Assembly: GCA_942491535.1 (NCBI GenBank)
Contig: CALOBV010000020.1
Span: forward strand, 62,001-126,000
Source of the DNA: JAUVKT01 sp942491535
GTDB lineage: Bacteria; Bacteroidota; Bacteroidia; Bacteroidales; VadinHA17
Direction: 5' to 3'
DNA length: 64,000 nucleotides
Shown: positions 34,944 to 43,787 of the stretch, one piece after another
How positions within the stretch are numbered: the first letter of the stretch is position 1
Layout: each line of letters begins with the position of its first letter
Notes under the pieces: generated by a model
Database searches by the model: none
What the model saw: only the letters and a program-made list of their open reading frames with translations
What the model was told of the DNA's origin: nothing
Translations under genes and position numbers: made by a program

Positions 34944-37244
34944 ATGCAATCAAAAAACTTAAGAAATTTAATATTATTTATAACTATTGTTTTCTTCAAT
35001 AACTTGCTTTGCGGACAGTCGACGGGTCTTGTCCTGAGTGGTGGCGGAGCAAAGGGCATAGCTCATATTGGTGTAATAAAGGCCCTTGAAGAGAACAATG
35101 TAAAAATTGACTATATAGCAGGAACCTCAATCGGTGCAATAGTAGGAAGCCTTTATGCAATGGGATATTCTCCGGATGAAATGATGGAATTATTTAAATC
35201 GGAGGATTTTGCAAGATGGAAAACAGGCGAAATAGAGCCCCGTTACAGGTTTTCCTATAAAAATAATAGCGACAATCCTGCGCTTATTAACATTCCTATT
35301 ATCAGCAATAGCAATGAAACAAAACCACAGATTCCAACCTACCTGATACCTTCGCAGGTAATGGATTTTGCTTTTATGGAATTAACCTGTGGGGCAAATG
35401 CTGCCTGTGAAGGTGATTTCAATAAGTTAATGATTCCGTTCAGATGTGTTGCCGCTGATATTTACAACAAAAAACCACTTATTTTCAGAGGAGGGAATCT
35501 GGCCGATGCAGTTAGATCATCTATGACATACCCAATATATTTTGAGCCTATTACTGTTGATTCGATACTGCTTTTTGATGGAGGGATCTATAATAATTTC
35601 CCCTTTGATGTACTGATAGAAGACTTTAATCCAGATTTTATTATTGGAAGCAAGGTTACAAATAGTATAAAAAAGCCGGATAAGGATAATTTAATGCTGC
35701 AAATTGAAAATATGGTAATGCAGCCAACTAATTTCGATCTCCCCGACAGCCTTGGAATAGTTGTAGAATCAAAATTTACTGATGTAAATTTATTGGATTT
35801 CGAAAAGGCCGACTCATTATACTATGCGGGTTATCAGTCTGCTATGAAAGCTATGCCCGACATACTTAAAAGAGCAAATTATATAAGCAGCGACGATCTT
35901 AATAAAAAAAGGCAGGAATTTATTAATGAAATCCCTGATTTGATTTTCAGGAATATAAAGATATATGGAGTAAACGAAGAGCAGGAACAGTATATTAAAA
36001 ACCTGATATCCAGGCAGGAAGAGAAGTTTACGTTCGACCGATTAAAGGAGGAATATTTCAGGCTGGTATCGGAAGAAAATATAAAAAATGCATATCCGGA
36101 AGCACTATATGACATAAAAAGTGGTACATACGATCTGATACTGGATGTTAAATTAAAAAGTGCCTATAGCCTGAGTGCCGGAGGGCTACTATCGTTTACG
36201 AGCTATAACCAGGGCTTCCTTGAATTTAACTATTATAAGTTAAGCGACATATTTAACCGTTTTTCAACCAATATGTACCTGGGGCGTTATTATACTTCTT
36301 TCGGGATTGCACACAGAATAGCAATACCTAAGAAAGAGATTATTTTTGTTGATTTAAAGATCACAGAAAACAGGTGGAACTATTACAGCAACGATATTAC
36401 ATCTCTCTTCGACGCATATTTTCCATCTTATATTCAAAAAAGAGAAACAAGTTTTGAGGCCGCAGTTGGCAGACCGGTAAATAACTTTACAACAATTAGG
36501 GGAAGGTTATTATTTGGATGGATTCGGGATAACTATTTTCAGGATATAAACCTTGTTGAAACAGGAGCACCGGATAACACACAGTATTTGAATGGCTCAT
36601 TTAAGATTCAGCTTGAGAGCAGGAGGTTTAACAGGAGGCAATTTCCCACAGAAGGCGCTTATACAACAATCAGTGCCAGCATAAATACAGGATACGAGTA
36701 TTTTGAAACAGGAAGCACCGACACTGTCAATATCGTAGAAAACGAGGGGCTTGGTCATACATGGTACAAATTAAATTTTAGGAGAGAAAATTATTTTAAT
36801 ATTTCTCAACGATTTACTCTTGGAGCGGTAGCCGAGCTTACTGTAAGCAATAAGGGCTATTCAAGTAACTACACTGCAACCCAGATAAATTCTTATAGTT
36901 TCCGACCTACAGACTTTAGTAATCTGATATACGCCGGATCGTTAAGGGCAAATAGCTTTTTGGGAATAGGCTTAAAACCTATTTTGACAATTAATAATAA
37001 ATTTTCTTTAAGATCGGGAGCCTATCTTTTTGTTCCGTTTGTACCAATATCAGGCAATAGTGACGAAATAATCAGGGGCGATATTTTCAGTGAATACAGG
37101 TATGTCGCCGAGATAGGGGCAGTTTATCATACTCCCGTCGGACCCGTTAGCATTGGCGTTAATATATTCAGTCATGAGCCCCGAAAGGCCTATTATTATT
37201 TGAATTTCGGATATATTTTATTTAACAAATCGGGCTTGGATTAA
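34944..37244 (+). CDS. Patatin-like phospholipase fused to a BamA-type beta-barrel
   Basis: 766 residues: a signal peptide (residues 1-24), a patatin domain (about 28-310), a POTRA-like module (about 330-400) and a C-terminal BamA/Omp85-like barrel ending FGYILFNKSGLD. The patatin catalytic dyad is visible: oxyanion GGGAKGIAHIG, Ser62 in GTSIG and Asp212 in DGGIYNN. This domain order is that of the type Vd autotransporter group (PlpD, FplA), in which the passenger is a secreted or surface phospholipase A1. In Bacteroidota a related family is common. Export by its own barrel is inferred from the layout. Confidence 0.85.
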   Translation: MQSKNLRNLILFITIVFFNNLLCGQSTGLVLSGGGAKGIAHIGVIKALEENNVKIDYIAGTSIGAIVGSLYAMGYSPDEMMELFKSEDFARWKTGEIEPRYRFSYKNNSDNPALINIPIISNSNETKPQIPTYLIPSQVMDFAFMELTCGANAACEGDFNKLMIPFRCVAADIYNKKPLIFRGGNLADAVRSSMTYPIYFEPITVDSILLFDGGIYNNFPFDVLIEDFNPDFIIGSKVTNSIKKPDKDNLMLQIENMVMQPTNFDLPDSLGIVVESKFTDVNLLDFEKADSLYYAGYQSAMKAMPDILKRANYISSDDLNKKRQEFINEIPDLIFRNIKIYGVNEEQEQYIKNLISRQEEKFTFDRLKEEYFRLVSEENIKNAYPEALYDIKSGTYDLILDVKLKSAYSLSAGGLLSFTSYNQGFLEFNYYKLSDIFNRFSTNMYLGRYYTSFGIAHRIAIPKKEIIFVDLKITENRWNYYSNDITSLFDAYFPSYIQKRETSFEAAVGRPVNNFTTIRGRLLFGWIRDNYFQDINLVETGAPDNTQYLNGSFKIQLESRRFNRRQFPTEGAYTTISASINTGYEYFETGSTDTVNIVENEGLGHTWYKLNFRRENYFNISQRFTLGAVAELTVSNKGYSSNYTATQINSYSFRPTDFSNLIYAGSLRANSFLGIGLKPILTINNKFSLRSGAYLFVPFVPISGNSDEIIRGDIFSEYRYVAEIGAVYHTPVGPVSIGVNIFSHEPRKAYYYLNFGYILFNKSGLD

Positions 37245-37312
37245 TTAGGATAGTATATTTGTAGTTTAACTGCAGGCGACCGCTCTTACCGATCGCGGCC
37301 AGGTAATTAGGA

Positions 37313-38797
37313 TTGATTGTCCATAAAGTAGTGAAAGATTTAAACAGATTAGCAGGCCAAACGTTGGTATATGGACTGGGAACAATGCTGCCCAGATTTC
37401 TGAACTATGCCCTTCTGACACCCTTTTATACTGCTATATTCATAAAGGCTGAATATGGCATTGTAACCGAGCTATATGCCTATATGGCCCTGTTGCTTGT
37501 CGTTCTTACCTATGGAATGGAAACAGGATACTTTCGATTCGCTCAGAAATCTGAGAATCCGGAAGAAGTATTCAGTACATCCCTGGTTTCTCTATTGTTC
37601 ACATCATTGGTTTTTATTCTGTTATTCAATGTTTTTATCGATCCGGTTTCAGTTATAATGAAATACGAAGATCATAAATTGTACCTGAGGCTGTTTTCTC
37701 TTATAGTAGCAATCGACGCCTTTACGGCAATTCCCTTTGCTAAACTGAGAAGAGATAACAAACCACTCAGGTTTAGTTTGATAAAAATTATTAATGTAAC
37801 CATTATAGTTTGCCTGGCACTGTTCTTTTATTTACTGGCGCCCATATTGTATGATAAGGGGAATGAATTTGTGATTAAAATATATAAGCCTGAATTTGGG
37901 GTTGGATATGTATTCGTCGCTAACCTGGCTGGTAGTATAGTTATGCTGCTTTGCCTGCTTCCGGAAATACTGGGAGCGAAACTAAAGTTTTCGAGAGAAC
38001 TGTGGAAAAGAATGATAATATATTCTTTTCCTCTTTTAATTTCAGGCATGGCAGGAATTATAAATGATGCACTGGATAAGGTGTTACTGAGAAGACTTGT
38101 AGACTCCGACACACCCCTGGCCACAGTTGGAGAATATGGAGCAGGATATAAAATAGCAGTTTTAATGGCCCTGTTTATACAGATGTACAGGTTTGCAATG
38201 GAGCCATTTTTCTTTGAAAAGGCATCGGGTAAAGATGCAAAAGAGACCTATGCCATGGCAATGAAATATTTTGTTATTTATGCATTAATACTGTTCCTGG
38301 GCCTGAATCTTTATATTTCGGTAATTCAACTTATCCTGCCGGGTAACTACAGGAATGCAATGTTTATTGTTCCAATAGTAAGTATGGGATACCTTCTTTA
38401 TGGTGTGTTTGTTAACCTGAGTATATGGTATAAGGCAAATGATCTGACAAAATATGGCGCCTACCTTACAATATTGGGAGCAATAATAACAATAGCAATT
38501 AATATTATTTTCATTCCAAAATATAGCTACCTGGCCTCTGCATGGGCTCATGTGGCCTGTTATGGTACAATGATAATAGGATCTTATTTAATTAGCCGTA
38601 AATATTATCCTATTGAATACGAAAAAGGGAAGATTCTGTTTTATATAGTTATAGCAGTTATTATTGTCTTGCTTGCAAATAATATTAATTATGGCAGCCT
38701 GATTAAGGAACTTGGATTTAATACTCTCCTTATACTTGGTTTTATTGTACTGGTTGAGTATATGGATAAAGCGGTAAGCGTGTTTTTAAAGCGATAG
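37313..38797 (+). CDS. Oligosaccharide/lipid flippase (MATE/PST-type MOP superfamily)
   Basis: 494 residues, 12 or more membrane helices in the MOP-superfamily pattern. It starts LNRLAGQTLVYGLGTMLPRFLNYALLTPFYTAIF, the Wzx-like N-terminal helix. The start is TTG 37313 (a GTG at 37331 is the alternative). A large extracytoplasmic insertion is not evident. It may flip a lipid-linked glycan across the inner membrane. It leads a cluster with dut and a TPR lipoprotein and is 6 bp from dut. Confidence 0.8.
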   Translation: MIVHKVVKDLNRLAGQTLVYGLGTMLPRFLNYALLTPFYTAIFIKAEYGIVTELYAYMALLLVVLTYGMETGYFRFAQKSENPEEVFSTSLVSLLFTSLVFILLFNVFIDPVSVIMKYEDHKLYLRLFSLIVAIDAFTAIPFAKLRRDNKPLRFSLIKIINVTIIVCLALFFYLLAPILYDKGNEFVIKIYKPEFGVGYVFVANLAGSIVMLLCLLPEILGAKLKFSRELWKRMIIYSFPLLISGMAGIINDALDKVLLRRLVDSDTPLATVGEYGAGYKIAVLMALFIQMYRFAMEPFFFEKASGKDAKETYAMAMKYFVIYALILFLGLNLYISVIQLILPGNYRNAMFIVPIVSMGYLLYGVFVNLSIWYKANDLTKYGAYLTILGAIITIAINIIFIPKYSYLASAWAHVACYGTMIIGSYLISRKYYPIEYEKGKILFYIVIAVIIVLLANNINYGSLIKELGFNTLLILGFIVLVEYMDKAVSVFLKR

Positions 38798-38802
38798 AAT
38801 AA

Positions 38803-39246
38803 ATGGAAAAACTGAAGGTTAAAATCGTAAATAAATCAAAGCACGCATTACCCGAATATTCAACACCCCTTTCGGCAGGAATGGATATAAGGGCAAACTT
38901 AAGCACCCCGGTTGTACTTAAACCAATGCAGAGAGCCTTAATAAACACCGGCATTTTTATTGAGCTACCCGAAGGATATGAAGCACAAATAAGACCGCGG
39001 AGTGGTCTTGCCATAAAAAACGGCATAACTTCACTAAATACACCAGGAACAATAGATGCCGATTTCAGGGGAGAGATAAGTATAATTTTAATTAATCTTT
39101 CTGAAGATGATTTTACAATAAATGATGGTGAAAGAATTTGTCAGATGGTAATAGCAAAACATGATTCCGTCAGGTGGCAGGAAGTAAATATACTTGAGGA
39201 GTCTGACCGCGGGGGCGGAGGTTTTGGTCACACAGGAAAAATATAG
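38803..39246 (+). CDS. dut: dUTP diphosphatase
   Basis: 147 residues, full length. The five conserved motifs are visible: AGMDIRANL (1), RPRSGLAIKNGI (2), GTIDADFRGEISIILINL (3), ERICQMVIAK (4) and RGGGGFGHTGK (5). It hydrolyses dUTP to dUMP and keeps uracil out of DNA. It is part of a + strand cluster with spacing of a few bases on both sides. Confidence 0.95.
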   Translation: MEKLKVKIVNKSKHALPEYSTPLSAGMDIRANLSTPVVLKPMQRALINTGIFIELPEGYEAQIRPRSGLAIKNGITSLNTPGTIDADFRGEISIILINLSEDDFTINDGERICQMVIAKHDSVRWQEVNILEESDRGGGGFGHTGKI

Positions 39247-39248
39247 AA

Positions 39249-40976
39249 ATGATTATTATAAACAGAAATTTAATTTTTGGATTAGCCTTAATCTTAACCG
39301 GTGCCTGCAGTCAGAAAGTTGCCCCGGTAGTGTCAGGGCAGGTGGAAGAAAAGGGCTACGACACAGCAGACTACAATATTATTTTTAATGATGCCCTCAA
39401 GCATAAAATGCTTGGTAACCAGGCAAATGCAATTCGGCTTTTTGATAGGGCACTAAAAATAAACAGCAGGTCTGATGCCTCATATTACCAGTTGTCTCTT
39501 TTGTACCAGACGATTGGCGACCCTCTTATGGCAATAAAAAATGGTGTTAGAGCTGAAGCACTCGACCCCGGCAACAGCTGGTATGTTGATAATGCCGGAA
39601 TGCAATACTATTATGTTGGACGATATGATTCGGCTGTATATTACTATGAAAAACTTGTTTCTCTTGTGCCGGAAAGAGAAGATTTTAAATTAAACCTTGC
39701 GGGATTCTATGAGAATGCAGGAGAATACGAAAAGGCCGAAAAACTAATTAATCAATTTATTGATCAATATGGCGAAGAAGAAGAATTGCTAATTGGCCTT
39801 ATTCGTATTTATGGTAATTGGGGGAAAATGGAGAAGACTGAAGATACTATTTTAAGACTCATAAATAGTAACGCAGACAAAATTAAAAGCTATAACATAC
39901 TTGCAGAATTTTATAAGCAAGAAAACAGGCAGGAAGAGGCAAATGCTATATATGAAGAATTATATAAAATGGATCCTGATGATCCCATGCTTAAACTGTC
40001 ATATTTAGATTTTTTGAGATCTATTGAAAAATATGATGAATTCTTTTTAGAATTGAACACCGTAATCGTTAATGACAGTATAGAGATAGGCGGTTTGTTA
40101 AATATTTTTGCCGCAACACTTAATGATGAAAAAATTATAAAGGAAAGAGGAAATGACCTCGAGCTGCCTACAATGCTGCTTATTAGTAGCTATCCGGATA
40201 ATCCCGAAGTAAACCTTTTGGCGAGCCAGGTTTTTGAAGCATGCGGTAAAGACGAGAGGGCTGTTAGTACATTGAGAAATTATTGTCAGAGGCACCCCGA
40301 AAACTACCCTATGTGGGAAAGACTTCTTTTTGCCTATAGTTCCAGGTCAATGATAGACGATCTGTATACATCTTCTAAGTATGTGGCAACAAAATACAAT
40401 CTCTCGCCTATACCTAAATTATTGCTGGCATATGCTGCAAACGAAAGAAACGAATATGATCTGGCACTTGGAGAGCTCGACAAAGCACTTACCCTCGCCG
40501 GAAACAATAAGGAGTTATTAATTGAAATTACTTCATTACTTGCCAGCGTGTATTATCAGAAAGGAGATATTGACAAATCGTTTCAGACCTTTGATAAGGG
40601 ACTGGAATTAAGCCCCGATAACGCATCTATGCTAAACAACTACGCCTACTACCTGTCTGAGCAGAATACAAGGCTTAAAGAGGCGCGCATCATGATAGAG
40701 CGCTGTCTGAAGATCGAGAGCAATAGCACCTATCTGGATACCTACGCCTGGATAATGTATAAGCTGGGAAAATACAGAAAGGCTGACGACATAATGAATA
40801 ACTTATATAAAAGCGAACTAATGGAAAGTGCCGATCATTACGAGCACTACGGATTTATAAAAAGGGCTATAGGAGATTGTAAAATGGCCATAGATATGTG
40901 GACAAAGGCTACAGAAATGGATGATTCTAAAATATACCTTCAAAAGGAAATAGAACAATGTATTTTAGAAAACTGA
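39249..40976 (+). CDS. TPR-repeat lipoprotein
   Basis: 575 residues with a lipoprotein signal ending ALILTGAC (Cys19). The rest is about 13 tetratricopeptide repeats, such as AIRLFDRALKINSRSDASYYQLSLLYQTIGD, covering nearly the whole length. It probably anchors in the outer or inner membrane facing the periplasm as a protein scaffold. Its end overlaps the DUF4292 gene start by 19 bp. A member of a Bacteroidota gene order flippase-dut-TPR-DUF4292-EnvC that I recall as conserved. Confidence 0.85.
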   Translation: MIIINRNLIFGLALILTGACSQKVAPVVSGQVEEKGYDTADYNIIFNDALKHKMLGNQANAIRLFDRALKINSRSDASYYQLSLLYQTIGDPLMAIKNGVRAEALDPGNSWYVDNAGMQYYYVGRYDSAVYYYEKLVSLVPEREDFKLNLAGFYENAGEYEKAEKLINQFIDQYGEEEELLIGLIRIYGNWGKMEKTEDTILRLINSNADKIKSYNILAEFYKQENRQEEANAIYEELYKMDPDDPMLKLSYLDFLRSIEKYDEFFLELNTVIVNDSIEIGGLLNIFAATLNDEKIIKERGNDLELPTMLLISSYPDNPEVNLLASQVFEACGKDERAVSTLRNYCQRHPENYPMWERLLFAYSSRSMIDDLYTSSKYVATKYNLSPIPKLLLAYAANERNEYDLALGELDKALTLAGNNKELLIEITSLLASVYYQKGDIDKSFQTFDKGLELSPDNASMLNNYAYYLSEQNTRLKEARIMIERCLKIESNSTYLDTYAWIMYKLGKYRKADDIMNNLYKSELMESADHYEHYGFIKRAIGDCKMAIDMWTKATEMDDSKIYLQKEIEQCILEN

Positions 40977-41725
40977 TATTATTTTCAAGCATTGTTTTAT
41001 TACTGGCCCAGGGCTGCTCAACGAGCCGAAGAGTCAGTGGGACTAAGGATATTATCATAGACGGAGGCAGTGTAAAAGACCTTCCTGCTATTGGTGTAAA
41101 AAGAAATATTTCAGGTAAAGGCCTGATTATCAGCCGGGCAAGGATACAGTATAGCACAGATGAACTTAGTACATCAGTAACTGCTTTTATAAAGTATAAT
41201 ACAAAGGGAGAACTATTAATAAGCCTTAGATCTGTAGCCAGCATAGAGGTGGCAAGGGTGTTTATAAGCAATGATAGTATTAAGCTTTACGACAGGATAA
41301 ATAATGTATTATATATTCAGTCTGTTAATTATTTGAAGAATTTATATGGAATTGGAAAAGATGATATTGTTTTATTATGGGGAGACCTGCCCCGGGGATT
41401 AGCCGGGTTAATTACGGAGAGGAAAAAGAAAGGACAGTTATCGTATGATATTAAAAAGAATGCAACAGAATATTATATTGAGTTTGATGGTGTTTATTTG
41501 AAGACAAAAAGGGTGTCAGTACGTAATGTAAATGGAATAAATACCGAAATAGATTTTGATAACTATATTACCGAACAGGGATTAATCTACCCGGGTAATG
41601 CAGAGATTAATATAAATAATGGAGAAATATTAATCAAAGTTAAATATAGCGGTGCAAAAAGAGAGAAGGTAAAAAGCATGAAATTCTCACCAGGAAAAAA
41701 CACTACTGTAAGAATTATAAAATGA
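40958..41725 (+). CDS. DUF4292 lipoprotein
   Basis: 255 residues. The signal ends LLLAQGC (Cys20). The mature part has the DUF4292 pattern of a LolB-like beta-sheet sandwich: ISRARIQYSTDELSTSVTAFIKYNTKGELLISLRSVASIEVARVFISNDSIKLYDRINN, then YLKNLYGIG. The similarity to LolA/LolB folds suggests a role in lipoprotein or lipid handling at the outer membrane, but there is no direct proof. It overlaps the upstream and downstream genes. Confidence 0.8.
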   Translation: MYFRKLILFSSIVLLLAQGCSTSRRVSGTKDIIIDGGSVKDLPAIGVKRNISGKGLIISRARIQYSTDELSTSVTAFIKYNTKGELLISLRSVASIEVARVFISNDSIKLYDRINNVLYIQSVNYLKNLYGIGKDDIVLLWGDLPRGLAGLITERKKKGQLSYDIKKNATEYYIEFDGVYLKTKRVSVRNVNGINTEIDFDNYITEQGLIYPGNAEININNGEILIKVKYSGAKREKVKSMKFSPGKNTTVRIIK

Positions 41726-42903
41726 AAATTAAGGTCGCTATAATACTCCTGTTTATTTCAGTTATTGTCCGGGGTCAATCGCTTTCAGACCTGGAAGCCA
41801 GGCGGGCAAAAACGCTTGCCGATATAGAATATGTCGATAAAATGTTGAAGGAAACATCTTCAGAGAAAGCTACGAGCCTTCAGGGTCTAAATATTGTTAA
41901 CAGCAAGTTAAGATTAAGAGAAAGTGTTATCTCAGGCATCAAGGAGCAAATAGACTTATTGACAATCAGAATAGACCTTAACGAAACAGCGATCAGGCTA
42001 ATGGAAGAGGACCTTGAAATGTTGGTAAGGGATTACGAAAAAGCGATTTTACATGCCCAGAGAGTAAGTAAGGGCCAGCCTGATTTTGCATATATTTTCT
42101 CAGCGAACGACATAAACCAGGGATATAAGCGCTTAAAATATCTACAGCAGGTTGCTAAGTATCGAAGAAGAGAAGCAGAATTGATAATGGATATTAAAAC
42201 CGAAATAGAACGTAATAAGAGAAAGCAGGAAATAGACCTGGATGAAATTGTTACGCTAAAACAAAAGGAAGAACAACAGAAAGGAAACCTGGAAAAAGAA
42301 CAAAGACAAAAGAGGAGCCTGCTTAACAGGTTGTCAAGGCAGGAAAAACAATTGAGGGGTGAATTGCAGGATAAGAGACGAATAGCAAAGGAAATTGAAA
42401 AGGAGATTGAGAGAGTTATAGAAGAGGAGCGAAAAAAGAGGGAAAGCATAGAGCTTACACCTGAAGAAGTACTTAACGGAGATGATTTTATTAAGAATAA
42501 GGGTCTGTTGCCGTGGCCGGTTGAAAGAGGCGTAGTAACAAGCAACTTCGGAGTTCACGATCATCCCCTGCTTAAAGGAACAAAGGTTGATAACATTGGC
42601 ATAGAAATTACAAGTAGTGAAAAGATTAAGGCAAGGTCTGTTTTCAAAGGAACCGTAGTTAGTGTATTTGGTATCTCTGGTGGCAATATGGCAGTAATTG
42701 TCAGGCACGGACAATTTTTAACTGTTTATCAAAACCTCGTAAACGTAGTTGTTAAGCCCGGTGATAATATTGATACCAAACAGGTTCTGGGTGATGTTTT
42801 CTCTGATAGTGCTGATTCTGGAAAATGCATAATTAAGTTTATGATTTATCAGGAAAGAGATAAAAAAGACCCTGAAGACTGGCTTGCAAAAAAGAGTTCA
42901 TAA
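41722..42903 (+). CDS. EnvC-like murein hydrolase activator (coiled coil plus degenerate LytM domain)
   Basis: 393 residues. A signal peptide (residues 1-18), then a long coiled coil (about 20-245) rich in Glu, Lys and Arg, then a C-terminal LytM/M23-like domain starting WPVERGVVTSNFGVHDHPLL. The zinc ligands of active M23 enzymes (His-x-Asp and HxH) are not intact: VDNIGIEI and VRHGQFLTVYQN. This matches EnvC, which activates amidases at the septum without cutting peptidoglycan itself. It overlaps the DUF4292 gene by four bases (ATGA). Confidence 0.87.
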   Translation: MKIKVAIILLFISVIVRGQSLSDLEARRAKTLADIEYVDKMLKETSSEKATSLQGLNIVNSKLRLRESVISGIKEQIDLLTIRIDLNETAIRLMEEDLEMLVRDYEKAILHAQRVSKGQPDFAYIFSANDINQGYKRLKYLQQVAKYRRREAELIMDIKTEIERNKRKQEIDLDEIVTLKQKEEQQKGNLEKEQRQKRSLLNRLSRQEKQLRGELQDKRRIAKEIEKEIERVIEEERKKRESIELTPEEVLNGDDFIKNKGLLPWPVERGVVTSNFGVHDHPLLKGTKVDNIGIEITSSEKIKARSVFKGTVVSVFGISGGNMAVIVRHGQFLTVYQNLVNVVVKPGDNIDTKQVLGDVFSDSADSGKCIIKFMIYQERDKKDPEDWLAKKSS

Positions 42904-42956
42904 TTTGTAACTTTTGATGTTTTATTAAGTATAAGAAGAGGATAAGCTGGATTTTG

Positions 42957-43355
42957 ATGAAAAGAAATATTGATATAGCCTCCGAGATATCTAATATTCA
43001 TAAGATAGAGAACGCAATCGACGAATTGTCGAATGAGCTTAATATCAACAAGGATGCATACGGGAAAATACTTGTAGCAACCCTGGAGGCCGTAAATAAT
43101 GCTATAATACACGGGAATAAAACCGATGTCAGGAAGCAGGTTAAGGTGCTGTTTGTTCTGAAGAAAAAAAGTCTTAATATTATTGTTAAGGACGAAGGAA
43201 CAGGCTTTAACCCGGGAACTATTCCCGATCCAACATCGCCTGAGAATATTGAGAACCTACACGGCAGAGGCGTCTATTTAATGAATAATCTGGCAGATGG
43301 CATAGAGTTTAATCCTGATGGCAATCAGGTTACTATGACATTTAATCTCGAATAG
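42957..43355 (+). CDS. RsbW/SpoIIAB-like ATP-binding anti-sigma factor kinase domain protein
   Basis: 132 residues from ATG 42957 (TTG 42954 is one codon earlier). The HATPase_c fold has ATLEAVNNAIIHGNKT (N-box), VKDEGTGFNPGTIPDP (G1 box) and NLHGRGVYLMNNLADGIEF (G2 box), as in RsbW/SpoIIAB. These kinases phosphorylate anti-anti-sigma partners or act as phosphate-responsive regulators. No STAS partner is adjacent, although a STAS-like protein is at 58154. It lies 51 bp after the EnvC-like gene. Confidence 0.85.
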   Translation: MKRNIDIASEISNIHKIENAIDELSNELNINKDAYGKILVATLEAVNNAIIHGNKTDVRKQVKVLFVLKKKSLNIIVKDEGTGFNPGTIPDPTSPENIENLHGRGVYLMNNLADGIEFNPDGNQVTMTFNLE

Positions 43356-43358
43356 CTG

Positions 43359-43787
43359 GTGGCAATACGGGTTCATTATCAAAAAATAAAATTCAAATTA
43401 TCAGGATCGACTGAAATCAAAAAGTGGCTTACATCAGCCGCTGGACGTGAGGGTTATGATGCTGTTGATCTGGATTATTTTTTTATTGATGATAATAGTC
43501 AGAAAAAGATTAATTCAGAATTTCTTGAACATCATTATAATACCGATGTTATAACCTTTGATTATACACTGGAAGATATTGTTACCGGAGAAATTTATAT
43601 AGCAATTGAAACAGTTAAGAGAAATTCCGAAATTTATAAGACGGGATTCAAACAGGAATATATGAGAGTTATGTTGCATGGAATGTTACACCTGTTGGGA
43701 TATAACGACAAAAGCAAAGAAGAACAGCAATTAATGAGGGAGAAAGAAGAATTTTATCTTAAGATGATGAAGGATGGAACATATTGA
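43359..43787 (+). CDS. ybeY: rRNA maturation endonuclease YbeY
   Basis: 142 residues from GTG 43359. The zinc motif is HGMLHLLGYNDKSKEE: the family motif HxxxHxxxxxH has the first two His, but the third is Lys, a variant I recall in Bacteroidota relatives. The upstream strand VITFDYTL and GEIYIA fit UPF0054. It trims the 3' end of 16S rRNA and takes part in quality control. Its end overlaps mnmG by 14 bp. Confidence 0.87.
   Translation: MAIRVHYQKIKFKLSGSTEIKKWLTSAAGREGYDAVDLDYFFIDDNSQKKINSEFLEHHYNTDVITFDYTLEDIVTGEIYIAIETVKRNSEIYKTGFKQEYMRVMLHGMLHLLGYNDKSKEEQQLMREKEEFYLKMMKDGTY

Noticed and set aside
37257..37300. Possible tRNA or terminator in the gap before the flippase gene
   Set aside because: A GCGACCG/CGATCGC stem is visible, but there is no cloverleaf, anticodon arm or T run.
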